From Candidatus Nanopelagicaceae bacterium (GTDB taxonomy: Bacteria > Actinomycetota > Actinomycetes > Nanopelagicales > Nanopelagicaceae), in assembly GCA_947489825.1 (NCBI GenBank), contig CANLFL010000062.1, positions 1 through 5,327 on the forward strand: DNA of 5,327 nt, given 5' to 3'. A program made the translations under genes and the position numbers. How positions within the stretch are numbered: position 1 is the first letter of the stretch; each line of letters opens with the position of its first letter. Below the pieces are notes generated by a model. The model ran no database searches. It had not been told where the DNA came from and saw nothing but the letters and a program-made list of their open reading frames with translations. Positions 1 through 5,327 of the stretch are shown in pieces.

Positions 1-213
1 AGAGAGTGCGTGCTGAATCGTATCTTTCATCGCAAGACGAATAATCGTCAAGATGGCCGAGATAATGATTGATGCAATGAGGGAATTCCAGAGATCTTTT
101 GTGATGTTAAATGAGATAAGAAAAACTAGGGCGGGAAAACCTGCATCAATGAGGCCCTTCTTACCACCGAAGGCGGAAGCGATCTTCTCTTTATCTCCAG
201 ACATCTCGCTCAT
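1..213 (-). CDS. DUF3159 family membrane protein, N-terminal 71 residues (cut by left window edge)
   Basis: The reading frame starts at an ATG at 213-211 and stays open to base 1, so only the first 71 residues are visible. They begin [20 protein letters not shown] and carry the pattern I associate with DUF3159: a GGKKGLID motif at residues 16-23, then [10 protein letters not shown] (26-35). A short polar stretch and a second hydrophobic segment, about residues 44-60 ([17 protein letters not shown]), follow. Two transmembrane helices are therefore visible; the family has more. It is presumably an inner-membrane protein of unknown function. The ATG overlaps the dut stop in an ATGA, pointing to translational coupling within the operon. 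A second in-frame ATG at 204-202 is possible but has no better ribosome binding site. In M. tuberculosis the DUF3159 gene (Rv2693c), as I recall, also lies downstream of dut but three genes further on. The family call is from memory of the motif; a profile search would settle it. Confidence 0.8.
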   Translation of the reverse strand, partial: MSEMSGDKEKIASAFGGKKGLIDAGFPALVFLISFNITKDLWNSLIASIIISAILTIIRLAMKDTIQHALS

Positions 214-653
214 GAATGTCCCGTTGATCCAAAGCCGCCAGTACCGCGTCCCGAACCGGGAAGATCGCGTACCTCCACAAATTCAGCGCGTTCTACCTTC
301 TGAATTACCAACTGAGCGATGCGATCTCCACGCTTAAAGGAAACTGACTCACTCTTATCGTGATTAATCAAAATGATTTGTAGTTCACCTCTGTAGCCGG
401 CATCTACTGTGCCGGGTGCGTTCACCATGGTGACGCCATGTTTAATTGCCAGTCCGGATCGTGGGTGAACGAGTGCGACATAACCGTCAGGCAACGCAAT
501 TGCTATTCCTGTTGGAACCAACGCACGCTCCCCCGGTGCCAACGTAATATCTATGCGAGAGACGATATCTGCTCCCGCATCTCCACCTTTGGCATAGCGC
601 GGAAGTGGCAGATCTGGATCCAAACGCCTGATCAGTACTTCAACAGAGCTCAT
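210..653 (-). CDS. dut: dUTP diphosphatase (deoxyuridine 5'-triphosphate nucleotidohydrolase)
   Basis: This 147-residue cytosolic enzyme hydrolyses dUTP to dUMP and pyrophosphate. It keeps uracil out of DNA and supplies dUMP for thymidylate synthesis. All five motifs of the trimeric dUTPase family are present in order: GDAGAD at residues 24-29, HPRSGLA at 63-69, [10 protein letters not shown] at 81-90 with catalytic Asp84, RGDRIAQLV at 108-116, and the glycine-rich phosphate-binding tail [11 protein letters not shown] at 135-145. Length is normal, so the gene looks complete and active. Between motifs 4 and 5 it has only a short DLPGSG segment, so the surface loop insertion I know from mycobacterial dUTPases is absent. 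The start ATG (653-651) overlaps the stop of the upstream thioesterase as ATGA. The stop overlaps the start of the DUF3159 gene in the same way. No strong Shine-Dalgarno precedes the start, so coupled translation is likely. Confidence 0.97.
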   Translation of the reverse strand: MSSVEVLIRRLDPDLPLPRYAKGGDAGADIVSRIDITLAPGERALVPTGIAIALPDGYVALVHPRSGLAIKHGVTMVNAPGTVDAGYRGELQIILINHDKSESVSFKRGDRIAQLVIQKVERAEFVEVRDLPGSGRGTGGFGSTGHS

Positions 654-1234
654 GGATTTATCTCAAATTCGGGATCAACAAAGGCGAGTAGCTCTGGAGA
701 TTTTTTGATGTATTCAAGATAGTCAGCAGGTGCGTTTGAGATAAAGTGGCTCATAGGTACTATGACAAAGAGCGCTGCTGCACGCACAGCAATTTCACCA
801 TCAGGACCATTTAGTCTTCCCACAGCTTCTGTGTAGACCTTACGACGTACTTGACCTGTGATGTGAGCTGTAATGTGAAGTGTTGTTCCAATCGGAACTG
901 GCTTCATAAAATCAGTCTCTAGCCGAGCTGTCACTGCTGGAGAACGAATCAGCCACATCAGTTTTCCAAGTGCTTCATCGAATGCGAGTGAGAGTAATCC
1001 GCCGTGTGCCAGTCCTGGGGCACCTTGATGATTTTCTGTCACAGTAAATTCTGCAGTGAGATCAAGAGCAGTTCCAGCACGTGCTACCAGATGCAGTCCA
1101 GTGGGATGTAATTGGCCACAACCAAAACAATGTCCAAAGTGAGATGGTATCTGGGTACCTGCAGCAGGAGATAAGGGATGTCGCTCAGGGAGAGCTGCTC
1201 CCGCTGGTGGTGTTGTACTTGCCACTCTTGTCAT
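650..1234 (-). CDS. PaaI-type hotdog-fold acyl-CoA thioesterase (probable)
   Basis: This 194-residue protein has the features of PaaI/THEM4-like hotdog thioesterases, which hydrolyse acyl-CoA esters. A cysteine-containing motif [15 protein letters not shown] lies at residues 35-49. The hotdog helix signature [20 protein letters not shown] is at 71-90, with HGG at 77-79 and a candidate catalytic acid at Asp86. It is followed by the strand pattern [15 protein letters not shown] (102-116). The first 30 residues are Ala/Pro-rich and probably disordered. Residues 161-194 form a tail beyond the core fold. The substrate cannot be told from sequence. The ATG at 1234-1232 is preceded by GAGAGAG (1253-1247), about 12 bases away, which is a plausible but long spacing. 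A later GTG start at residue 4 is possible. The gene is divergent from the DUF3093 gene and overlaps dut by four bases, so it is the first gene of the dut operon. A CoA thioesterase ahead of dut has no obvious pathway link. Confidence 0.85.
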   Translation of the reverse strand: MTRVASTTPPAGAALPERHPLSPAAGTQIPSHFGHCFGCGQLHPTGLHLVARAGTALDLTAEFTVTENHQGAPGLAHGGLLSLAFDEALGKLMWLIRSPAVTARLETDFMKPVPIGTTLHITAHITGQVRRKVYTEAVGRLNGPDGEIAVRAAALFVIVPMSHFISNAPADYLEYIKKSPELLAFVDPEFEINP

Positions 1235-1260
1235 GGCTGCACTTTACTCTCTCGATCTTC

Positions 1261-1273
1261 CGATACGGTATCG
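1261..1273. repeat. Perfect 13-base palindrome in the divergent intergenic region
   Basis: CGATAC-G-GTATCG is a perfect inverted repeat with 6-base arms and a one-base centre. It sits in the 41-base gap between the divergent thioesterase and DUF3093 genes. It contains a TAnnnT hexamer on both strands (TACGGT on plus at 1264-1269, TACCGT on minus at 1270-1265). It could be an operator or simply two opposed -10 elements. A role is inferred only from position. Confidence 0.4.
1264..1269 (+). promoter_or_regulatory. Candidate -10 element for the DUF3093 gene (possibly leaderless)
   Basis: The hexamer TACGGT fits the TAnnnT pattern of actinobacterial -10 boxes and ends six bases before the ATG at 1276. 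That would put transcription initiation at or next to the start codon. No convincing Shine-Dalgarno lies before this ATG, which also agrees with a leaderless transcript. No good -35 is seen; TTTACT at 1243-1248 is too close and weak. This is a hypothesis from spacing only. Confidence 0.3.
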
Positions 1274-1275
1274 CT

Positions 1276-1725
1276 ATGAGTGAGAGATTAATCAAATTCC
1301 GTGAGGTTATCCGCCCACCTTTCTGGTTGATGGCATTTATCTACTTTCTCGCCTTCTCTCTTGGGATAGCAATTTGGGCGGCTATGACTACGACGATCGC
1401 AGCAGTAGTAATGGCGCTCTTAACCGCAGGCACTATTTTGATCTATTTCACTTCATCGCTCGTCATAGAAATAGATGAGAACGAGCTGCGTGTAGGCAAG
1501 GCCCATATCGATAAGAAATTTTGCGGCGCAATAATTGTGTTAACACCTGCGCAGATGTCCTTGCAGCGTACCCGCGAGGCCGATCCTGCTGCATATTTAG
1601 CGATTAGATTCTGGACTGCTCACGGAGTGAAAATTGAGATTACCGACGACCGTGATCAAACCCCGTATTGGTTAGTTACAAGTAAGAGTGGCGAGAAGTT
1701 AGCCCAAGCTCTGAAAAATATTTAA
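1276..1725 (+). CDS. DUF3093 family membrane protein
   Basis: This 149-residue protein is the only real plus-strand gene here. It starts MSERLIKFREVIRPPFW. Two adjacent hydrophobic segments follow, roughly residues 16-37 and 39-62, forming a membrane hairpin. A soluble, strand-rich domain follows. The domain carries the conserved pieces of DUF3093: ENELRVGKAHI (68-78), EADPAAYLAIRFW (101-113) and QTPYWLVTSKSGEKLAQAL (128-146). Function is unknown; the architecture of two helices plus a small beta domain suggests a membrane-anchored domain facing the cytoplasm, which is inference. The frame is open further upstream to an ATG at 1081. Those 65 extra codons lie antisense to the thioesterase and resemble no DUF3093 N-terminus, so 1276 is the start chosen. 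Length then matches the family. The stop TAA (1723-1725) overlaps the stop of the convergent DUF4193 gene. The same convergent pairing exists, as I recall, in M. tuberculosis (Rv2698/Rv2699c). Confidence 0.88.
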   Translation: MSERLIKFREVIRPPFWLMAFIYFLAFSLGIAIWAAMTTTIAAVVMALLTAGTILIYFTSSLVIEIDENELRVGKAHIDKKFCGAIIVLTPAQMSLQRTREADPAAYLAIRFWTAHGVKIEITDDRDQTPYWLVTSKSGEKLAQALKNI

Positions 1726-2018
1726 GCGCATTCCTTACAGACAGCCTTAGCGCCTTCACCCTTGGAGAGCTGGGTTATGTGGTGAATCAAGAAACAGCGT
1801 GAGCAGGTAAATTCATCTTCTTGCTTAGGTACTACACGAACTGAGAGTTCTTCTCCTGAGAGATCAGCACCTGGAAGTTCAAGATTTTCAGCAGCTTCCG
1901 CTTCATCTACATCGATCTGGCCAGATTGCGCATCAACGCGTTGAGCCTTGAGCTCTTCAAGTGATTCTTCGTGCAGTTCTTCATCAGTTTTTCTGGGTGT
2001 GTCGTAATCGGTTGCCAC
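1722..2018 (-). CDS. DUF4193 family protein, acidic with C-terminal four-cysteine zinc ribbon
   Basis: This 98-residue protein opens with MATDYDTPRKTDEELHEESL, the highly conserved N-terminus of actinobacterial DUF4193 proteins. The middle is strongly acidic (about residues 12-57) and contains the conserved ENLELPGADLSGEELSVRV (44-62). The C-terminus has two CxxC pairs, Cys72/Cys75 and Cys94/Cys97, with FLIHH between them, and ends one residue after the last cysteine. Such a pattern predicts a small treble-clef or ribbon zinc site. The overall shape, acidic N-terminus plus terminal zinc finger, recalls DksA/TraR-type or other RNA polymerase-associated proteins, but that is only an analogy and the function is unknown. 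The start codon is GTG at 2018-2016, fixed by a strong Shine-Dalgarno seven bases upstream. The gene lies downstream of hflX on the same strand but after a 117-base gap with its own likely promoter. It converges on DUF3093 with overlapping stops. Confidence 0.93.
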   Translation of the reverse strand: MATDYDTPRKTDEELHEESLEELKAQRVDAQSGQIDVDEAEAAENLELPGADLSGEELSVRVVPKQEDEFTCSRCFLIHHITQLSKGEGAKAVCKECA

Positions 2019-2025
2019 GGTCTCA

Positions 2026-2032
2026 TCACCTC
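2026..2032 (-). promoter_or_regulatory. Shine-Dalgarno of the DUF4193 gene, fixing its GTG start
   Basis: On the minus strand GAGGTGA is followed by seven bases (TGAGACC) and then GTG at 2018-2016. It is the strongest ribosome binding site in the window. It decides the GTG start over the nearby ATG at 2026-2024, which is in another frame that does not encode the conserved DUF4193 sequence. Confidence 0.8.
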
Positions 2033-2042
2033 GCTCTCTATA

Positions 2043-2048
2043 ACTTTA
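2043..2048 (-). promoter_or_regulatory. Candidate -10 element for the DUF4193 gene
   Basis: TAAAGT on the minus strand (followed by TATAG) fits TAnnnT and lies 24 bases before the GTG start. This gives a short leader that still includes the Shine-Dalgarno. The -35 position (near GATCTT, about 17 bases upstream) is weak. It is inferred from spacing and from the 117-base gap after hflX, which suggests an independent promoter. Confidence 0.35.
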
Positions 2049-2058
2049 TCTCTCGCTC

Positions 2059-2127
2059 GCCGGAAAGATCCCGCCACGGGCGCATCATGGCCCATAAAGG
2101 CCGGAATAGACAATGTAACCACGGGCG
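2059..2127. repeat. Two-copy direct repeat of a motif pair in the hflX-DUF4193 gap
   Basis: Read on the minus strand, CGCCCGTGG occurs at 2127-2119 and again at 2082-2074. Each copy is followed by TTCCGGC, at 2106-2100 and 2065-2059. The 9-base motifs are 45 bases apart and the 7-base motifs 41 bases apart, so the second unit is about four bases shorter between the two parts. Sequence outside these motifs is not clearly similar. The arrangement could be an eroded tandem duplication of a promoter region or paired binding sites upstream of the DUF4193 gene. Confidence 0.5.
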
Positions 2128-2135
2128 TGTCGGAT

Positions 2136-3620
2136 TTATTCCCCAGATGTGTCGAGGCTAACTACCTTTGCAATCGCTTCTGATAATCCAGCATCAACTC
2201 TGGCGTGAATATGAGTGCCAGCCTCTACATATACCTCAGAGATGATTTCGCCATGTTCGTGAATGGCACTGACGAGATCTCCTCGATCATAAGGGATCAC
2301 ACAATTTATTTCTATCTGAGGGTGAGGGAGAGATTTTTCAATTGCGTGAAGGAGTCCCTCAATTCCGAAACCTGTACGTACGGAAAAAGCATATGCATTC
2401 TTTTCAGTGCGCAGTAGATTCATGACAACTTCTGGATCTGCAATATCGACTTTATTTATAGCAATAATCTCAGGTATCTCTGCCCCACCAATTTCATTGA
2501 TCACTTCACGGACTGCGCGTATTTGTTCAGAAGGGTCAGGATGCGAACCATCGACTACATGGACGATGAGATCTGCACCGGAAACTTCCTCTAGCGTTGA
2601 TTTAAAGGCATCAATGAGTTGATGTGGCAGATGTCGAACAAAACCTACGGTATCTGTCAGTGTGTAGATGCGACCCTCAGGAGTCTGCGTCTTTCGAACT
2701 GTTGGATCCAGAGTTGCAAAGAGTGCGTTCTCAACCAAAACCCCTGCATTAGTCAGTTTATTCAGCAGCGAGGATTTACCTGCGTTGGTGTATCCAGCGA
2801 TAGCTACTGAGGGAATATTGTGTCGTCTACGTTCTTGTCGCTTGGTATCGCGTGAGACTTTCATCTCTGCGATTTCTCTACGCAACTTTGCCATCTTGTC
2901 GCGAATACGTCGTCGATCTGTCTCAATCTTCGTTTCGCCAGGTCCACGGCCACCGATACCGGCACCACCTGCTGCTCGTCCACCAACCTGACGTGAGAGA
3001 GAATCTCCCCATCCACGCAATCGCGGAAGCAGATAGGCAATCTGAGCAAGTTCGACTTGAGCCTTTCCTTCCCGACTCTTTGCATGCTGGGCGAAAATAT
3101 CCAAGATGAGCGCGGTGCGATCGACAACCTTTACCTTTAACTTATCTTCTAACTGTCGCAACTGCGATGGAGATAACTCACCATCACAAATGACGGTATC
3201 TGCTCCAGTTGATCGAACAACTTCTTTGAGTTCGATAACTTTTCCTGAACCGATATAAGTCGCTGGATCTGGTTTATCACGTCGCTGAATGAGTCCTTCT
3301 AAAACTTCAGAGCCGGCAGTTTCTGCCAAAGCTTTAAGTTCGGCAAGAGAATTTTCAGCACTCTCCATTGATCCTTCAGTCCAGACACCAACAAGAACAA
3401 CTCGCTCGAGTTGGAGTTCACGGTATTCCGCCTCTGAAATATCTTGAAGCTGTGTAGAAAATCCCTTAACGCGACGAAGTGCCTGGCGCTCTGAACGCTC
3501 TTGTGCAGCCCCATGATCAATCTCTTCTTCTGATTCATCATATTCGGCCGCCGCACGTGCACTTTCGCGCAATAACTCTTCGAATCGCAATTCTCTCTGG
3601 TCTGGAGTCTCACTCATCAT
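2136..3620 (-). CDS. hflX: GTPase HflX, ribosome-associated
   Basis: This 494-residue GTPase belongs to the HflX family, which binds the 50S subunit and splits or rescues stalled ribosomes under stress. An acidic, charged N-terminal extension (about residues 1-68) precedes the HflX N-terminal domain (about 72-215). The glycine-rich linker GGAGIGGRGPGETKIETDRR (218-237) leads to a coiled-coil helix (about 235-265). The G domain follows with all five motifs: P-loop GYTNAGKS (276-283), FATLDPT (301-307), DTVGF (323-327), NKVD (389-392) and SVRTG (413-417). A C-terminal domain ends the protein. E. coli HflX is about 426 residues; the longer N-terminus is usual in Actinobacteria, where the family has been linked to ribosome hibernation and drug tolerance in mycobacteria. 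Two adjacent ATGs (3620-3618 and 3617-3615) could serve as start. The first overlaps the dapF stop as ATGA. No Shine-Dalgarno is evident, so coupling to dapF is likely. Confidence 0.97.
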   Translation of the reverse strand: MMSETPDQRELRFEELLRESARAAAEYDESEEEIDHGAAQERSERQALRRVKGFSTQLQDISEAEYRELQLERVVLVGVWTEGSMESAENSLAELKALAETAGSEVLEGLIQRRDKPDPATYIGSGKVIELKEVVRSTGADTVICDGELSPSQLRQLEDKLKVKVVDRTALILDIFAQHAKSREGKAQVELAQIAYLLPRLRGWGDSLSRQVGGRAAGGAGIGGRGPGETKIETDRRRIRDKMAKLRREIAEMKVSRDTKRQERRRHNIPSVAIAGYTNAGKSSLLNKLTNAGVLVENALFATLDPTVRKTQTPEGRIYTLTDTVGFVRHLPHQLIDAFKSTLEEVSGADLIVHVVDGSHPDPSEQIRAVREVINEIGGAEIPEIIAINKVDIADPEVVMNLLRTEKNAYAFSVRTGFGIEGLLHAIEKSLPHPQIEINCVIPYDRGDLVSAIHEHGEIISEVYVEAGTHIHARVDAGLSEAIAKVVSLDTSGE

Positions 3621-4426
3621 GTAGTGAGATAACTTGTAACGTCATGATCCTTGATGAGCTCGGCAGGTCCGGTAAGTGTTGCATTGGAATGTCCATCAAT
3701 ATCTACAATCAAAGTTCCGCCGGGTGGCTTAATAATCCATCGCGCCGGCAATTGTCCACGCGTATAAATTGTTGCAGCAAGGGCAACGGCACATGTTCCG
3801 GTGCCACAAGAACGTGTCTCACCACTTCCTCTTTCGTGCACGCGCATGATGAGAGTGTCGGGAGATTGAATCTCCACAAATTCAACGTTAACACCTTCTG
3901 GATAGATAGAGGGTGGCGTTACAACTGGAGCTTGCCCCAGAGAACCGAGCTGCGCTAAATCCTCAAGGAAGGCGACGGCGTGAGGATTTCCGATACTGAT
4001 ATGTCGCGCAGAATAGCTCTGATCATTGACTGCAACGCTGACGATATCGCCTTCATCGTTTACTTGGCCCATGTTGACAGAGATATCTCCATCGGCAGGA
4101 ACCCGTAAATACTTAGCGCCATCACGCGTCTGAATAGGAAATAGTCCTTCACCCTGGTGTCCATTAGCGACAAGATAGCGAGCCATCACACGAATTCCAT
4201 TACCGCACATCTCTGCAAGTGAACCATCTGCATTTCTATAATCCATAAACCATTTGCCATCGGGACGTGTAATTCGAATAACTCCATCTGCCCCTATTCC
4301 GCTGGCACGATTGCAGATATTTGCTACCTGATCTGAAGTCAGAACAATCTCTTCGCTTGGATCAAAGATGATGACAAAGTCATTTTCGGTACCGTGGCCG
4401 TAAGTGGCAATAACTGGAGTCTTCAT
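3617..4426 (-). CDS. dapF: Diaminopimelate epimerase
   Basis: This 269-residue cytosolic enzyme interconverts LL- and meso-diaminopimelate, the step before lysine and the source of meso-DAP for peptidoglycan. Both catalytic cysteines are present: Cys74 in EMCGNGIR (72-79) and Cys207 in ERGSGETRSCGTGT (198-211). Other family motifs are GTENDF (12-17) near the N-terminus, RNADGS (64-69), GNPHAV (146-151) and NVEFV (180-184). Full length and intact active site indicate a working enzyme and hence a meso-DAP cell wall, unless other wall genes say otherwise. The ATG at 4426-4424 lies four bases after the miaA stop. No Shine-Dalgarno is visible, so it probably relies on termination-reinitiation. The stop overlaps the hflX start. 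The order miaA-dapF-hflX is, from general knowledge, common in Actinobacteria. Confidence 0.97.
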   Translation of the reverse strand: MKTPVIATYGHGTENDFVIIFDPSEEIVLTSDQVANICNRASGIGADGVIRITRPDGKWFMDYRNADGSLAEMCGNGIRVMARYLVANGHQGEGLFPIQTRDGAKYLRVPADGDISVNMGQVNDEGDIVSVAVNDQSYSARHISIGNPHAVAFLEDLAQLGSLGQAPVVTPPSIYPEGVNVEFVEIQSPDTLIMRVHERGSGETRSCGTGTCAVALAATIYTRGQLPARWIIKPPGGTLIVDIDGHSNATLTGPAELIKDHDVTSYLTT

Positions 4427-4430
4427 AACG

Positions 4431-5327
4431 TTATGAGTTTATCCGTGTCAGGATTTTTTCGAGGCGGTTTTCGTAGTGACCTAGCCAATGGAGTCGACCG
4501 TCACGAGAGAACCAGGTGTCTTGGCGCCTGATGTATTGACGTGTGACTCGTTTTGTCTCTTCGCGAGCTTGATCAGATGTAAGAAGGCCATCCATCATCG
4601 CAAGAACCTGGGCGTAACCGAGCGCCTTCTGTGCAGTTACTCCTTCACGTAGCCCTGTAAGAACCAAACTTTCAACTTCGGCGATAAGGCCTACTTCCCA
4701 CATTGTGTCAACACGATTACTTACTCGGATATCAAGACTTTCTCGATCTTGACTCAAACCAAAGTGAATCGCATCTGGATAGCGAGAGCTCTCTTCGCGA
4801 GGCAGGTTGGCGGTAAATGGTTGTCCAGTAATTTCAATCACTTCAAGTGCTCTCACGATACGACGTGTATTTGCGCGATCAATTGCCAGGGCGGCAGCAG
4901 GATCAAGTTTTTCAAGACGCGCAAAGAGCACAGCGGCTCCATGCTCAATAGCTTCAAGTTCCAGGCGGGAGCGAATGACAGGATCGGTATCCGGAAAATT
5001 CAAGTCATCAACGATTGCCTTAATGTAGAGACCAGTGCCACCCACGATAATTGCGTCTTTGCCCCGCTGATGGATTTGATCAATAACGGTACGCGCGGCT
5101 TCTTGATACCAAGCGACCGTTGAATCTTGGCGAACAGTTAAGGCATCAAGGAGGTGATGAGGGATGCCACCACGCTCGGTTAACGATAACTTGGCGGTAC
5201 CAATATCCATTCCTTCATAGACCTGCATGGAGTCAGCGTTAACAATCTCTGCATCGATCTCTTTAGCCAGTGCAACTGCGAGATCACTCTTTCCTGTGGC
5301 GGTTGCACCACAGATAATGATTGTGCG
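4431..5327 (-). CDS. miaA: tRNA dimethylallyltransferase MiaA, lacking the extreme N-terminus (right window edge)
   Basis: The enzyme transfers a dimethylallyl group from DMAPP to N6 of A37 in tRNAs that read UNN codons, giving i6A, which MiaB can then thiomethylate. The frame is open to the window edge; 298 residues are visible and only a few N-terminal ones are missing. The frame has an internal ATG at 5228-5226, but starting there would delete the P-loop GATATGKS (visible residues 7-14) and the catalytic-region NADS (30-33), so it is not the start. NADS continues into MQVYEGMDIGTAK, which has the conserved Asp32. Further motifs are VGGTGLYIKA (visible 95-104), RRIVRALEV (155-163) and the C-terminal QYIRRQDTWF (264-273). 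The protein ends KILTRINS. The gene is upstream of dapF with a four-base gap and is likely in one transcript with dapF and hflX. The true start and promoter lie beyond 5327. Confidence 0.96.
   Translation of the reverse strand, partial: RTIIICGATATGKSDLAVALAKEIDAEIVNADSMQVYEGMDIGTAKLSLTERGGIPHHLLDALTVRQDSTVAWYQEAARTVIDQIHQRGKDAIIVGGTGLYIKAIVDDLNFPDTDPVIRSRLELEAIEHGAAVLFARLEKLDPAAALAIDRANTRRIVRALEVIEITGQPFTANLPREESSRYPDAIHFGLSQDRESLDIRVSNRVDTMWEVGLIAEVESLVLTGLREGVTAQKALGYAQVLAMMDGLLTSDQAREETKRVTRQYIRRQDTWFSRDGRLHWLGHYENRLEKILTRINS

Noticed and set aside
53..337. Plus-strand open frame of 94 codons at the left end
   Set aside because: It is antisense to the DUF3159 start and the dut 3' end, both of which have recognisable family motifs. 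Its own translation has no recognisable domain.
1081..1275. N-terminal extension of the DUF3093 frame to an upstream ATG at 1081
   Set aside because: The 65 extra codons run antisense to the well-supported thioesterase gene and do not look like a DUF3093 N-terminus. The family length fits a start at 1276.
2070..2080. Hairpin CCCG-CCA-CGGG as an hflX terminator
   Set aside because: The stem is only four pairs, and on the minus strand it is followed by ATCTTT rather than a T-run. It is too weak to call as an intrinsic terminator.
2089..2102. GGCC-CATAAA-GGCC inverted repeat as terminator or operator
   Set aside because: The arms are four bases long with a six-base loop and no T-tract. Such a short inverted repeat is expected by chance.
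1907..2122. Minus-strand frame of 71 codons covering the hflX-DUF4193 gap, as a small extra gene
   Set aside because: It overlaps the conserved N-terminal coding part of DUF4193 in another frame and has no family resemblance. The gap is better explained by a promoter and leader.
3479..3958. Plus-strand open frame of 159 codons
   Set aside because: It lies antisense across the hflX start and dapF, has an irregular composition rich in Ser, Arg and Cys, and has no motif I recognise. It is a shadow of real genes.
5226..5228. Internal ATG as the miaA start
   Set aside because: Starting there would remove the P-loop GATATGKS and the conserved NADS motif, which are encoded in the same frame between 5229 and 5327.

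Overview
The window is a compact stretch of bacterial housekeeping chromosome, almost all of it coding. Every protein has its closest match, by motif recognition, in Actinobacteria. Three small families, DUF4193, DUF3093 and DUF3159, are as far as I know essentially actinobacterial. Base composition is near 45-50% G+C by eye, low for that phylum. Together with 4-base gene overlaps and nearly no intergenic DNA, this suggests a streamlined low-GC actinobacterium such as the freshwater acI/Nanopelagicales group. That placement is inference; nothing here fixes the species.

The right half (about 2136-5327, all minus strand) is a three-gene set read right to left. It comprises miaA (tRNA A37 dimethylallyltransferase, N-terminus cut by the window edge), dapF (diaminopimelate epimerase) and hflX (ribosome-associated GTPase). 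The genes are separated by 4 bases (miaA/dapF) or overlap by 4 bases (dapF/hflX), so they are probably co-transcribed.

A 117-base gap (2019-2135) holds the only sizeable non-coding DNA. It contains a likely promoter and a clear Shine-Dalgarno for the next gene, plus a repeated pair of short motifs.

The left half holds a DUF4193 zinc-ribbon protein (minus), a DUF3093 membrane protein (plus), then a minus-strand run of PaaI-type hotdog thioesterase, dut (dUTPase) and the start of a DUF3159 membrane protein, which leaves the window at base 1. DUF4193 and DUF3093 converge and share overlapping stop codons. DUF3093 and the thioesterase diverge from a 41-base gap. The orientation pattern DUF4193 (-), DUF3093 (+), dut (-) is the same as I recall in Mycobacterium tuberculosis (Rv2699c, Rv2698, Rv2697c). 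The thioesterase is not part of that set as I remember it.

No RNA gene, mobile element, CRISPR array or phage gene is visible. I do not see a clearly novel system. The most worthwhile leads are the uncharacterised DUF4193/DUF3093 pair, the thioesterase in the dut operon, the repeated elements upstream of DUF4193, and the direct joining of two conserved blocks that are apart in other Actinobacteria.
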